From Halorussus halobius (GTDB lineage: Archaea; Halobacteriota; Halobacteria; Halobacteriales; Haladaptataceae): a stretch of DNA of 64,000 nucleotides. Numbering within the stretch: position 1 is the stretch's first letter; each line of letters starts with the position of its first letter. The translations under genes and the position numbers were made by a program. The notes below the pieces were generated by a model. The model did not search any database and had not been told where the DNA came from. It worked only from the letters and a program-made list of their open reading frames with translations. The stretch is taken from contig NZ_SBIU01000004.1 of assembly GCF_004765805.1 (NCBI RefSeq), forward strand, positions 372,001 through 436,000. The letters are read 5' to 3'. Below, piece after piece: positions 7,997 to 17,044 of this stretch.

Positions 7997-9190
7997 CTAC
8001 CCGGCGACGCTCCCTATCGCGGTGAACACCCCGTACGCCACGCCGATGGCCAGCGCGAGCGACCCGAACCACGCCAGCACCGTGTACCCCATCTTCCGAC
8101 GGCTGACGCCCCCGCCGTCGGCAGCGTAGCCGCTGCCCACGATGGCGCTCACGATGATCTCGTTGAACGAGACCGGGATGCCGAACAGGACCGCGGTCTG
8201 GGCGATGGCGAACGAGGGGATGAGCGCCGCGATGGACCGACGCGGCCCGAGCGCCGAGTAGTCCTGTGCGATGGCCTTTATCATCCGGGGCGCACCCGTC
8301 CACGAGCCGGCGAGCAGGCCCACGCCGCCGCCCACCAGTACCGGCAAGAGCGGAATCGAGAAGGGGTCGAGCAGCGGCACCAGCGGCCCTATTGCGAGGC
8401 CGACCTGCGACCCGCCGGCCGAGAACGCCACGAGGCTCCCGAGCGCGAGCAGGAAGTGGCGCTGTCCGGCTTCGAGACTCCGGGAGACGTCCCACGCGAG
8501 GAGCCCGGAGACGCCCCCCGCGATGGCGAGCGAGAGGACGACGCGCCCGACCTCGACGCCCGCGACCGGCGGGAACGCGACCGCGTTCGCGGCGGCCCCG
8601 GCTATCGACCGGCCCACGCCCGAGGGACCCAGCACCGCGAACTCGATGTTGGCGACGATGAGCCCGACCAGCCCGCCGAGCAACGGGATGACGACCGACT
8701 CGGCCGTGCGCTCCGACCGGAGGAGTCGGGCCGTGACGTACGCGATGGAACTGCCGGCGAACGGCGTCAGAATCCACAGCGCGACGATTTGCTGGTACTT
8801 CGCCCACGCGGGGTCGCCGCCCATCGCCAGCCCCACGCCCACGATGGCACCGGTGACCGTGAACGCCGTGGCGATGGGATAGCCGGTGAACACGCCGACG
8901 GCGACGAGCGCGGCCGCCACGAGCAACCCGGTCGTGGCGGCGATGGCCGTCAACTGGACACCGCCGATGAGTTCGGTCCCGACCGCCTCCGAGACGTTCG
9001 CGCCCTGCAGCACGGCTCCGAGAAAGCCGAGCAGGCCGACGAGGAACCCGGCCCGCATCACCGAGATGGCGTTCGCGCCGACCGCCGGAGCGAACGGGGT
9101 CGAGCCCGACGAGCCCGCGCCGATAGCCCACGCCATGAACAGGCTCGCCACTCCGGCGACGATAAGCGTCGCGACGCCGCTTGCGACCAT
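7997..9190 (-). CDS. PiT-type inorganic phosphate permease
   Basis: 397-aa integral membrane permease of the PiT family. The two inverted family repeats are visible: GAGSSGSTPFAPAVGANAIS near residues 25-44 and the second SFNEIIVSAIVGSG near the C-terminus, plus GYPIATAFTVTGAIVGVG and SAGGSQVGLAIGP. The start ATG at 9190 has CTATTTTACC on the minus strand about 22-31 nt before it. A gene for DUF5828 lies upstream with a 74-nt gap. A close paralogue lies at 52980-54152 in a sulfur cluster, so the substrate could be another oxyanion. Confidence 0.85.
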   Translation of the reverse strand: MVASGVATLIVAGVASLFMAWAIGAGSSGSTPFAPAVGANAISVMRAGFLVGLLGFLGAVLQGANVSEAVGTELIGGVQLTAIAATTGLLVAAALVAVGVFTGYPIATAFTVTGAIVGVGLAMGGDPAWAKYQQIVALWILTPFAGSSIAYVTARLLRSERTAESVVIPLLGGLVGLIVANIEFAVLGPSGVGRSIAGAAANAVAFPPVAGVEVGRVVLSLAIAGGVSGLLAWDVSRSLEAGQRHFLLALGSLVAFSAGGSQVGLAIGPLVPLLDPFSIPLLPVLVGGGVGLLAGSWTGAPRMIKAIAQDYSALGPRRSIAALIPSFAIAQTAVLFGIPVSFNEIIVSAIVGSGYAADGGGVSRRKMGYTVLAWFGSLALAIGVAYGVFTAIGSVAG

Positions 9191-9264
9191 GCTCCGAACC
9201 TGTGACTGACGGTAAAATAGTGTACCGGCTCGATGCGACGGGGCGGCCGGATTTCGACGCCGTA

Positions 9265-9951
9265 TCAGGTCGTCTTCGAGTGGGGCTTCTCGACCTCCTC
9301 GGGGGCCTCGACGCCCTCGGCGGCCTCCGCGGTGTCGGTCCGCTTCTCGGTGTCGACGTGCCAGCGGCTCACCTCGTCCTCGTAGTCGGCGAGCTTCTCG
9401 CTCACGACCTCCTTGAGCTCGTCGTCGTTGACGTTGACCTCGAAGACGAACTCCTGCTCGCCGTCGCCCCGGCCGACCTGCTGGACGTTGGCGCTGATGA
9501 GGTCGTTGTCGAAGTAGTAGGGCGCGAGCCGGGTCATCACCTTCTGATAGACGGTATCCTCGACCTTCCGTAGGGCCTTCCGGCCGGCGGAGTCGGCCGC
9601 GCGAGCGACGTAGTTCACCGAGTCCTGCCACTTGTCGACCGCCTCGTCGGTCTTCTCGTCCTCGAGCTTCTCGTAGGACTCGCTTATCTTCTCGCCGGCG
9701 GTCTTGAGGTCCTCGTCGGGACCCTTCCCCTTCTTCTCGCCCTCGCCCTCGCCGACCGAGGCCTGCTCGGCGGTCTTCTCGGAGACGTCCTCGCCGAGGC
9801 GCTCGTGGTGTTTGGGCCGCCACTCGTCCCACTCCTCGTAGGCGTCGCCGGAGACGTCGGCCTCGCGGAGGGCTTCGGTGATGCGCTCGCCGTGTTCGAC
9901 GATGTCGCCCCACGCGCCGCGGAGCTTGAATCCCGAAACGCTCTCTTCCAT
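9265..9951 (-). CDS. DUF5828 family acidic protein
   Basis: 228-aa highly charged soluble protein found in haloarchaea. It starts MEESVSGFKLRGAWGDIVEH, has a long acidic/basic helical middle (EGEKKGKGPDEDLKTAGEKI), a conserved block AGRKALRKVEDTVYQKVMT followed by LAPYYFDNDLISANV, and a variable acidic tail. The central block and the charge pattern suggest a coiled coil followed by a small alpha/beta domain. No catalytic motif is seen. The family name is from memory of haloarchaeal annotation; function unknown. Confidence 0.7.
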   Translation of the reverse strand: MEESVSGFKLRGAWGDIVEHGERITEALREADVSGDAYEEWDEWRPKHHERLGEDVSEKTAEQASVGEGEGEKKGKGPDEDLKTAGEKISESYEKLEDEKTDEAVDKWQDSVNYVARAADSAGRKALRKVEDTVYQKVMTRLAPYYFDNDLISANVQQVGRGDGEQEFVFEVNVNDDELKEVVSEKLADYEDEVSRWHVDTEKRTDTAEAAEGVEAPEEVEKPHSKTT

Positions 9952-10107
9952 TGGTGTGGCTCCTAGTCCGGGGGGGTTAAACGCTTGTCGGGCGAGGCGG
10001 AACTCGCAGTTACCGGGAGGTAGTCGTCTAAATCCTCGGCGGATGGTCGGGCGAAACTCCCGACAGGTGGTCGGCCGGTGAGCGCGCTCGCCGGCCGTAC
10101 GTCAGCT

Positions 10108-10329
10108 TTATCGACCGTACGTCAGCCGGGTCGCTAGCTCATCGATGCGCCGTTTCACGCGCCCGAGGAAGATTTGATGGTGCGAGACCCGACGCAGTTC
10201 GGACTCGTCGACCTCGATGCGGTCCCCGTCGAAGGGGTTGGTGCCGCCCGACTCGCCGTCCTCCTCGGTCATCGAGACCATCGAGGTCATCGAGCATCGA
10301 CCGCACGCTTCGACTCTGTCGCTGTCCAT
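10108..10329 (-). CDS. Small conserved haloarchaeal protein
   Basis: 73-aa acidic protein starting MDSDRVEACGRCSMTSM. One CxxC (about 9-12) could take part in metal binding or a disulfide. The middle is DGDRIEVDESELRRVSHHQ, and the end is a basic helix (FLGRVKRRIDELATRL). The ATG at 10329 is used because TTAAGA on the minus strand lies about 35-42 nt upstream and the next ATG adds only five residues. Function unknown; the protein stands alone. Confidence 0.55.
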   Translation of the reverse strand: MDSDRVEACGRCSMTSMVSMTEEDGESGGTNPFDGDRIEVDESELRRVSHHQIFLGRVKRRIDELATRLTYGR

Positions 10330-10797
10330 GGTGTCCACTCGCACGGACGTTGGTCGTCCGTCGTCTTAAGGGTTCGGCGGTTTGTGGTTCGTTCCTGAAC
10401 GTCTTTCGCGGGACTCCCATTTATGCGACCGAGTTTCAACCACCAGGGGATACGGGTCGACGAAGTTGATGTATCCCGCTCTGTACACGAGCAAGTGATG
10501 GATAGTGAGGACGCTGTGAGAACGGGTAGGTTTGATATCAGGCAGAGACGCGTACAGATTGCCGATACGGCCGCCAAGACGTTGCTTCGTCTCGGAACGG
10601 TGTACCACATCGCCCCGGCCAGATAGAAGAACCATCGACAGCCGGTAGCGTGTTCCGGTAATAGAATCGCGGTAGTCTTTCCTCTTGCGTCGTATCTTGT
10701 TTGTCGGCTTCAATTAATATTTCAATAGGATGCGCACATAGGTTAGAAATCCTACCTATCGAAGGATATAAGTAGTCAATCTATAAATCCCCCCTAA
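10330..10797. other. Intergenic stretch at the left edge of an AT-richer island
   Basis: No convincing gene is present. Short open frames on both strands lack start signals and family features. The first 50 bases are the promoter of the minus-strand small gene. From about 10680 the base composition becomes clearly AT-richer (CAATTAATATTTCAATAGG), and the last 60 bases are the promoter of the 10798 gene. Confidence 0.6.
10738..10773 (+). promoter_or_regulatory. Promoter with inverted repeat for the beta-propeller/ABC operon
   Basis: ATAGGT at 10738-10743 and ACCTAT at 10754-10759 form a 6-bp inverted repeat with a 10-nt spacer, immediately before GATATAAGT (10765-10773). The TATA box ends 24 nt before the ATG at 10798, so the message is probably leaderless, and the repeat lies where a regulator could act on TBP/TFB binding. 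Confidence 0.5.
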
Positions 10798-13700
10798 ATG
10801 AGAGTCACCGAGGAAATCAATCTCAACAGGCGAAATTTCCTGAGGGGGTCGCTTGCTGCTTGCACCGCGATGTATGGAGTGCAACATTTCCCCGGGGCTC
10901 GAGCTACCGCGACCGGTGCTAGCTCACCGAGTCAAACGCGGAATTCAATCCCGACAAACCAACTCCAAGCGGCCGAGTCTACCCCAGTTAGCCTCGAAGG
11001 AACTGTGACGACAACGCCGGTCGATCTTGGGAATGCTCTGCTCGTCGGGACAGAATTGGGCGTCTACGTCGTCTCGGAAGGCTCGATTGAGCAATTTATC
11101 GAGATGCAACCGGTTCGGGATATCAGTCACGTCCAAGGTGACCTCGCAATCGCTCTCGTAGACGACCCGGATTTCGCAAACATCAAAGCCGTTGATATCT
11201 CCACTGGCGAAGTTCGCTGGTCGCACTCACAGAATCGAACTGTCTACAGCCAAGATTTCGGGACGATAGACCGACAAGTGCCCGTCTTCGATGCCGAACC
11301 GATAGACGGGACTACTGACATCGTCGTAAGTGCCGGTTCGACCGTGGTCGCATTGAACGGGCAAACAGGTGACCCATCGTGGAAGATGTCCCGGGAATAT
11401 GCAGTCTGGCAGACCGCTTCGATCGACGGGACGGTGTACGCCGGAACTCAGGGCGGCTCCGTCGTGGCTATCGATGCGGCGAGCGGAGAACTGGTGTACG
11501 AGAAACAGGTCGCCGAACCGTTCGAACACGAACGCTTTGGATCGATACCACGATCCGTATGGAATGTCGAACCGGTGACGCTCGACGGTTCGGAACGGCT
11601 GTCCGTAACGACAGAGGACGGGACCGCGGCGCTGCTCGAACCCGACGATGGGACGCTCGTCTGGCAGAAAGAATTGGTGGCGTTCGACGAGGGTGCCCTT
11701 CAGGAATACTATCGACAGAACTCCTCGTCGGGCGTTCCGACGGTCCCAAGCGATGCACACTACTTCAATCTAGAGTTGACCGTCGCCGAACGCGATAGCG
11801 GTACGTCCAGGTTGGCAATAGCGGTGGCGATTCCACAGCAACCCCAAGGGCGTCGCTACGACCTGCAACGCAGGGAGCTATACAACCTCAGTGCCGATTC
11901 CGGCTCAGTAGAGTGGTCGAAAGAGGGAGTTTCGACGGGGAATTTAGGGAACATCGCCCACAGCTCCGCGATCCAAGGCGGTAGTTTGCTCGTCCCGTCA
12001 CCGGGGCTCGAAACCACGCAAACAATACGGGTGTATAGTGTTGAGGACGGTGCTGAAGGGACACCGATCGAAGTCGCGTCCGCGGCTGGTCGGAATCGTC
12101 GCGCCAATGAACGGGCGACAGGCTACGTCGTTCCCAGCGGTGACCGCCTCGTCGTCGCCTCCAGTAACGGCGACCTGAAACTGGTCGATGAGTCCGGCGA
12201 CATCGAGTGGAGTGTGCTTTCGCTCCGTAATACCCAGGTGCTCGCCGAGGATTTCCTCGGTGACGGAACGGACGATTATCTAGTGTACTCACAGAACACC
12301 CTCAGAGACGGCCAACAGCACCGCAATTTGATGCTCAGAGCCGGCACCGACGGAACGATCGCCTGGTCCCGTCTCGTCGACGTCGAACGATTCCTTCAGG
12401 AGGGTGGCCTAACCCGTCTGCGGCCGATCGAAAACGATGACGGCGGGTTCGACATCCTCGCCGTACAGCGACGGTCCCGCGAACAGGTTGATCGGAATCA
12501 GCGGCCGCTCTCTACGCTCGTTCATCTCTCCGGTAGCGACGGTACCGAACTGGCACGATACGAACTCGTCAACGACGAGAATCACGCGTTCGACGGGGAT
12601 GGACAGCGGTTCAGAATCACGTCTATCGACGCGATCGGCGACGTCACCGGCAACGGAACCCCAGACGTTCTCGTCGGAGCAGGGGAACGAGTGTTCGTGA
12701 TCGACCTCCAGACTGGAGCTGTGGTGTGGGAGCGCCTCTATCGCGACGTCCCTCCCGAGGCAGATGCCAAGCAGTGGCAACCCCTCGACGGCAACGACAT
12801 CAGATACCGGGCTATCGGTGGAGACGGCGAACTTCAGGCGTTCGTGGCCGTCTCGCGGGAACAAGGCGAGGTAGCGGTACTCCAACCGGCAACGTCGAAT
12901 GGAGAGTTGTCGTTTCGGACGGTTACCCAGGCCGAAGTCGGTCAACTGAACGGGAACGCTGAGATCCGGACCATCCCTGACCGTAACGCCGACGGATACG
13001 ACGAGGTGCTTTTTTCCGCGCGAACGGACGACGGTCCGCAATTGAAGGTGTTCTCCCCGGGTGACGGCCAGGTGGTCAATTCGTACCCGCGTCCCAGGAC
13101 GGCGAACGTCGTCCCGACCGATTTCGAGAACGGCGAGGGGTTGGTGACCTTCTCGGAGAACGAGGGCCAAGCAACCGTAACGGTATCCGACGGATTCGAC
13201 CAGGTCTGGCGTCGCCAGATGGGGCACCTTCGGCCCATACGAAACGCCGGAATCCAGTCCCCGCAACCGGTGACCCCTATCGGCGACGTCGACGACGACG
13301 GCAACGAAGAGATTGCCATCGTCAAGAGTTCCCGGCGGTCGGGGGCGAAAGTTGAGCTTTACGACGTGAACGCGGGTGAAACCGTCGATGAAATCGTCCT
13401 GGCACCGTATGAAGAGGTGAATCGACCCCCGATTCCCGGAATTCACGCACAGCCGATCCCCGACCAGACCGGTGACGGCGTTCCGGAACTAGGTGTCGTC
13501 GCAGTGACGGACGGAAACCAATCACGGACTGCCGAGTTCTACATCGTCGACCCGGTCGAGGGCGAGGTCCTGCTGAGTGGCCGAGGTGCGGTCACCCGAT
13601 TTTCCGTTTTCGAGGACCGAATCGGGTTGATCGGGTCCGATGGAAGCCTGACGACGACAGATCCGTCCGCCGGAGTCTCGCTCGCAGAACCTGATTCACA

Positions 13701-14007
13701 GTCCGAACAGCAACTCGAGTGGAGTTTCGCCGCTGATGGGGAGTACGTCACGACCGTCCGAGTGAACGAACGTCTCGTGGCACGAACGACGGAGCAGTCG
13801 ACGTCGGTCCGTCTCCCCTCCGGGGAGTTCACGATTCAGATAGAATCGACCGATGCCAATGGAATCAGTGTATACGATAGTCGGAGTGTGACCGTCGAGA
13901 GCGACTCGTCACTCGATCTCGCCATGTACGGACTGACAGCGCTCTCGGTGGGTGCTGTCTTCGGACTCAGACCCGTCTCTAGCCTCATTCAGGGGGTTCG
14001 GAGGTGA
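10798..14007 (+). CDS. Tat-exported PQQ-like/FG-GAP beta-propeller protein with C-terminal membrane anchor
   Basis: 1069-aa surface protein. The N-terminus has a twin-arginine signal (LNRRNFLRGSLAAC); LAAC could also act as a lipobox at Cys22. The body is made of repeated blades: PQQ/BamB-like (AVDISTGEVRWSH, VVALNGQTGDPSWK, VAIDAASGELVYEK, about residues 60-300), then FG-GAP/VCBS-like blades with calcium-type DxDxDG loops (GDVTGNGTPDVLVG, PDRNADGYDEVLF, GDVDDDGNEEIAIV, PDQTGDGVPELGVV). A hydrophobic helix near 1045-1062 (LAMYGLTALSVGAVFGL) anchors the C-terminus. It is followed by an ABC ATPase four bases after its stop. Likely extracellular sensing or binding; ligand unknown. Confidence 0.75.
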   Translation: MRVTEEINLNRRNFLRGSLAACTAMYGVQHFPGARATATGASSPSQTRNSIPTNQLQAAESTPVSLEGTVTTTPVDLGNALLVGTELGVYVVSEGSIEQFIEMQPVRDISHVQGDLAIALVDDPDFANIKAVDISTGEVRWSHSQNRTVYSQDFGTIDRQVPVFDAEPIDGTTDIVVSAGSTVVALNGQTGDPSWKMSREYAVWQTASIDGTVYAGTQGGSVVAIDAASGELVYEKQVAEPFEHERFGSIPRSVWNVEPVTLDGSERLSVTTEDGTAALLEPDDGTLVWQKELVAFDEGALQEYYRQNSSSGVPTVPSDAHYFNLELTVAERDSGTSRLAIAVAIPQQPQGRRYDLQRRELYNLSADSGSVEWSKEGVSTGNLGNIAHSSAIQGGSLLVPSPGLETTQTIRVYSVEDGAEGTPIEVASAAGRNRRANERATGYVVPSGDRLVVASSNGDLKLVDESGDIEWSVLSLRNTQVLAEDFLGDGTDDYLVYSQNTLRDGQQHRNLMLRAGTDGTIAWSRLVDVERFLQEGGLTRLRPIENDDGGFDILAVQRRSREQVDRNQRPLSTLVHLSGSDGTELARYELVNDENHAFDGDGQRFRITSIDAIGDVTGNGTPDVLVGAGERVFVIDLQTGAVVWERLYRDVPPEADAKQWQPLDGNDIRYRAIGGDGELQAFVAVSREQGEVAVLQPATSNGELSFRTVTQAEVGQLNGNAEIRTIPDRNADGYDEVLFSARTDDGPQLKVFSPGDGQVVNSYPRPRTANVVPTDFENGEGLVTFSENEGQATVTVSDGFDQVWRRQMGHLRPIRNAGIQSPQPVTPIGDVDDDGNEEIAIVKSSRRSGAKVELYDVNAGETVDEIVLAPYEEVNRPPIPGIHAQPIPDQTGDGVPELGVVAVTDGNQSRTAEFYIVDPVEGEVLLSGRGAVTRFSVFEDRIGLIGSDGSLTTTDPSAGVSLAEPDSQSEQQLEWSFAADGEYVTTVRVNERLVARTTEQSTSVRLPSGEFTIQIESTDANGISVYDSRSVTVESDSSLDLAMYGLTALSVGAVFGLRPVSSLIQGVRR

Positions 14008-14011
14008 TGCG

Positions 14012-14947
14012 ATGTCGATGATAGAAGCCAGAGATTTGACGAAGCGGTATGGTGATCTGACTGCAGTCGATGGGATCGACCTCACTGTCGAGGCCGGGAG
14101 CATCCACGGATTCATCGGGCCGAACGGGGCCGGAAAGACGACGACGATGCAGATGATGGTCGGATTGCTCAGTCCGTCCGAGGGCGAGGTGATGATCGAC
14201 GGTGAACCGGCGGGATCGATCCCGGCGAAAGAAACTATCGGCTATTCGCCACAGGACCCGGCGTTGGACGAATCCATGACCGGGCAAACATACCTCGAGT
14301 ACATGGGACAGACGGCGGGTATGGGTTCGGAGACCCGCGAGCGCGCAGCGGAACTGCTGGAGTGGCTCGATCTCAGTGACGCCGCCAACCAGAAAATCGG
14401 CGGGTACAGTGGCGGGATGAAACGAAGGCTGAGTCTTGCCCAGGCCATGATTCACGAACCGGAACTACTGATACTCGACGAGCCGACTGCGGCTCTGGAC
14501 CCGTCAGGCCGAATGGCGATTATCGAGTCACTCAAAGACCTTACTGAACGGGGAATGACAGTGTTCGTCAGTAGCCACGTACTCGCAGAACTGGAACAGT
14601 TCATCGATACAGTGACCATCCTCCACGACGGTCAGCTTGTCGAGACCGGGCCTGTCGATAGTATTCAGGACCGCTACGGCGGCCAGACGTTTGCGGTTGA
14701 CACCTCCGAGAACGAACAGCTAGTCGGGTTGCTCGAGGGTCGAGGATGGGTCACCAGTGTCCGCCTCGACGAAGACGGCTCTATCACCATCATGACGGAC
14801 GACCCTGACGAGTTCCGTACGGAACTCCAGCAGCTGTTGGCTGACGAAGGGATATTGCTCGAATCGCTGCAAGAAACCGGTGGTCTCGAGTCGGCGTTCG
14901 CTGACGCCATCGAGCGTAACGAGAACGAGGAGGTGACTACTGAATGA
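14012..14947 (+). CDS. ABC transporter ATP-binding protein
   Basis: 311-aa ATPase of the exporter/drug-resistance (CcmA-like) group. It has Walker A GPNGAGKTT at about 37-45, signature SGGMKRRLSLAQAM at about 136-149, Walker B LLILDEPTAALDPSG near 155-169 and an H-loop in VSSHVLAELEQF. The C-terminal part resembles the DUF4162 extension of such ATPases. The ATG at 14012 follows GGAGGTGAT, a strong Shine-Dalgarno that overlaps the upstream stop; the longer frame from 13952 is rejected for that reason. It overlaps the permease gene by ATGA (14944-14947), so the three genes form one operon. Confidence 0.9.
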   Translation: MSMIEARDLTKRYGDLTAVDGIDLTVEAGSIHGFIGPNGAGKTTTMQMMVGLLSPSEGEVMIDGEPAGSIPAKETIGYSPQDPALDESMTGQTYLEYMGQTAGMGSETRERAAELLEWLDLSDAANQKIGGYSGGMKRRLSLAQAMIHEPELLILDEPTAALDPSGRMAIIESLKDLTERGMTVFVSSHVLAELEQFIDTVTILHDGQLVETGPVDSIQDRYGGQTFAVDTSENEQLVGLLEGRGWVTSVRLDEDGSITIMTDDPDEFRTELQQLLADEGILLESLQETGGLESAFADAIERNENEEVTTE

Positions 14948-15885
14948 CTGCCCGAAGCCTCGTGATTGCTCGCAAGACACTTCGGGACTTTTCGAGCCTG
15001 AAACTCCTCTTGCTTTATTTCGTCCCCTACAGTGTCATCACCATCTTGCTCTCGATGGGGTTGACTAGTTCTGCTTCCGACGATTTAGCAACACTTCCAC
15101 TACGGACTCAAGAACAGTTGTTGATAGATTCGTTTAGCCAATTATCGTTCACCTGGGCCGCTGGAATCCCGATGATGGTTCTCATAGCGGTCCTGGCCGC
15201 AAACGGGATTGCGAAGACGGAACAGCAAGGAACTCTGCGGATTCTTCTGAGCAAGCCTGTGCGCCGGCGGCAGGTACTACTGGGGAAGTTCGGGGCCATC
15301 GTCGCGTTTGCATTCCTCACAACGATTGCCGGCATTTTTATCTGCGCCGTCGCCCTGTACCACTTTTCCGGAACAGTTCCCCTCGCGTTGGGTTCCAGTA
15401 TTTTCACACTCCTCCCCGGTACCCTGCTCTATGCCTTCTTCGTCTGTGTCCTTCTCGCCACAGTTGGGGCTATCGTCGCGACCGTTACTGGAGGTCGACT
15501 GCAAACCGTGCTCGCCATGCTGCTCGTTCCTGGTTTGTTTTTCGCCTTCTACTTCGTTCGGGTCGTTACGGGCGGTTCGACCGTATACGAGACCTACAAA
15601 CTTCACCTGCTCGACGTCAACTACCACCTCGGCAACGTGTTCGTTTTCTTCCATAATGTGACCGGCGTAACGTTCTCGCCACTCACTCAGGCAACGCTGG
15701 GGCCCGTGACGGGTGTCTTCGATGCGTCCGGGTGGGGCCCAGACCCACTCGTTGGCGGCCTGTCCGGGACAGTCCCCGTCGTCGGCCGCGTTCCGATGTT
15801 TGTTTCAGTCGCGCTCCTGACCACGCTCGCAGCTGTACTGCTTGGGCTGTCGATGTATCATTTCAATAGGAAAGACATCTCGTAA
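14944..15885 (+). CDS. ABC-2 type transporter permease
   Basis: 313-aa membrane subunit partner of the preceding ATPase. Six hydrophobic segments are seen: LLLLYFVPYSVITILLSMG (about 20-38), AAGIPMMVLIAVLAANGI, FGAIVAFAFLTTIAGIFIC, LLPGTLLYAFFVCVLLATVGAI, TVLAMLLVPGLFFAFYFV and a C-terminal one ending at YHFNRKDIS. The cytoplasmic GTLRILLSKPVRRRQVLLGK between helices 2 and 3 is typical of ABC-2 (NosY-like) permeases. Coupling by ATGA and the propeller gene upstream suggest export or extraction of a surface component; the substrate is unknown. Confidence 0.85.
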   Translation: MTARSLVIARKTLRDFSSLKLLLLYFVPYSVITILLSMGLTSSASDDLATLPLRTQEQLLIDSFSQLSFTWAAGIPMMVLIAVLAANGIAKTEQQGTLRILLSKPVRRRQVLLGKFGAIVAFAFLTTIAGIFICAVALYHFSGTVPLALGSSIFTLLPGTLLYAFFVCVLLATVGAIVATVTGGRLQTVLAMLLVPGLFFAFYFVRVVTGGSTVYETYKLHLLDVNYHLGNVFVFFHNVTGVTFSPLTQATLGPVTGVFDASGWGPDPLVGGLSGTVPVVGRVPMFVSVALLTTLAAVLLGLSMYHFNRKDIS

Positions 15886-16016
15886 TACCTGAAATTCGTC
15901 TAACTCTAGTTGTCCGAGACCGTGTAGAAGCGGATGTCGGTGTAGATTGGAGAACGTCGGGGAGACGGCCCCCCACCGTCCGAGGCTATTTCAACCCCCG
16001 TGTCCACAGGTCGCAC

Positions 16017-16391
16017 ATGGGATACCACGTCATCGACCCCGAGTCGGTCGACCCCACGCCCGACCGGCCGTGCGTGCAGCGCGCGCTCGGGGACACGGCG
16101 GGGCTGGAGAACGTCGCGGTCAACCTCTACGAGGCCGACCCCGGCGAGCAGATTCCGCTGGCGTACCACTATCACGACGACCAGGAGGAGGTCTTCTACG
16201 TGACGCGGGGCGAGCTCCGCGTCGAGACGCCCGAGGGCGAGCAGGTCGTCCCCGAGGGTCACCTGTTCGTCGCGGAACCCGACAGTCCCCAGCGAGCGTT
16301 CGTCCCCGAGGACGCCGACGAATCGGTCCGGACGCTCGCGCTGGGCGCTCCGCCGGTCGACGACGTACACGCCTACGACCCCGACGCATGA
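16017..16391 (+). CDS. Cupin-domain protein
   Basis: 124-aa single cupin barrel. Motif 1 is HYHDDQEEVFYVTRGELRV (about 43-61; H43, H45 and E49-E50 as likely metal ligands), and motif 2 is around PEGHLFVAEPDSPQRAF (about 79-95), where the usual second histidine is replaced by Gln/Arg. It opens MGYHVIDPESVD. It overlaps the next gene by ATGA, suggesting a joint function. Substrate unknown; such proteins can be isomerases, dioxygenases or sensors. Confidence 0.8.
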   Translation: MGYHVIDPESVDPTPDRPCVQRALGDTAGLENVAVNLYEADPGEQIPLAYHYHDDQEEVFYVTRGELRVETPEGEQVVPEGHLFVAEPDSPQRAFVPEDADESVRTLALGAPPVDDVHAYDPDA

Positions 16392-16999
16392 GCGACGCCC
16401 ACGCCCCCGAGGACGCTCCGGACGGCGCACTCCCCGACGACGTGCCCGACTGGGACGACGAGTATCTCGACCGGGTGAGCGACCGGCTGATGTACAGCTT
16501 CGACCTCGAAAACGGCTATCGAGTCGGCGGCGAGCAGTTCGACATGTACGGCCAGGTCCGGGTCGAGAACCGGAAGCAACTGTTCCACCCGTCGCTCAAC
16601 TACGCCAACCACGAGGCCCGCGAGCACCTGTTCGCGCGCCGGACCGACCGCGTCACGGTCGCAGACCTCGAACGCCTCGTGGAACTGGGCCACGACCTCG
16701 CCGACGAGTGGATAACCGCCGACGAGGAGCACTTCGAGACGGAGTTCACGTTCGTCGTCGTGGCCTCCGAGATTCCCGACTCGGTCCGGGAGTTCGTCGA
16801 CGGGTTCCGGGACCGGACGCTCCTGAAGTTCGGCTTCTTCGGCCGGTACGAGGTCAACCTCGTGGTCGCGAACCCCGAGGACGAGCGGCTGGTCGCCAGC
16901 CGGAACGCGGACGCGGCGGCCGCCTTCCGGCTGTGGGACGACGTGTCCGGGTCGGACCCCGGGCTGTTCCAGCGGTTCGTCCGCGCCATCTGGCGCTGA
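16388..16999 (+). CDS. Conserved haloarchaeal protein coupled to a cupin
   Basis: 203-aa soluble acidic protein, not recognised. After a Pro/Asp-rich N-terminus it has WDDEYLDRVSDRLMYSFDLE, then NRKQLFHPSLNYANHEA, FETEFTFVVVASEIPD and a compact C-terminal part LLKFGFFGRYEVNLVVANPE. The alternation of helices and strands suggests an alpha/beta enzyme or binding domain; no clear catalytic triad. The ATG at 16388 overlaps the cupin stop. It is convergent with cstA. Confidence 0.6.
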   Translation: MSDAHAPEDAPDGALPDDVPDWDDEYLDRVSDRLMYSFDLENGYRVGGEQFDMYGQVRVENRKQLFHPSLNYANHEAREHLFARRTDRVTVADLERLVELGHDLADEWITADEEHFETEFTFVVVASEIPDSVREFVDGFRDRTLLKFGFFGRYEVNLVVANPEDERLVASRNADAAAAFRLWDDVSGSDPGLFQRFVRAIWR

Positions 17000-17019
17000 C
17001 CGCTCGGGTCGTCGCTCCG

Positions 17020-17026
17020 AAAAAAA
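17020..17026 (-). terminator. T-tract terminator of cstA
   Basis: Seven A residues on the plus strand give a T7 run on the minus strand, 19-25 nt after the cstA stop at 17045. Confidence 0.55.
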
Positions 17027-17044
17027 GAGTCGGAAGCCGTCGCG

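Noticed and set aside
10366..10713. Minus-strand frame in the 10.4-10.7 kb gap as a transposase remnant
   Set aside because: No transposase motif, no terminal inverted repeats and no target duplication could be seen.
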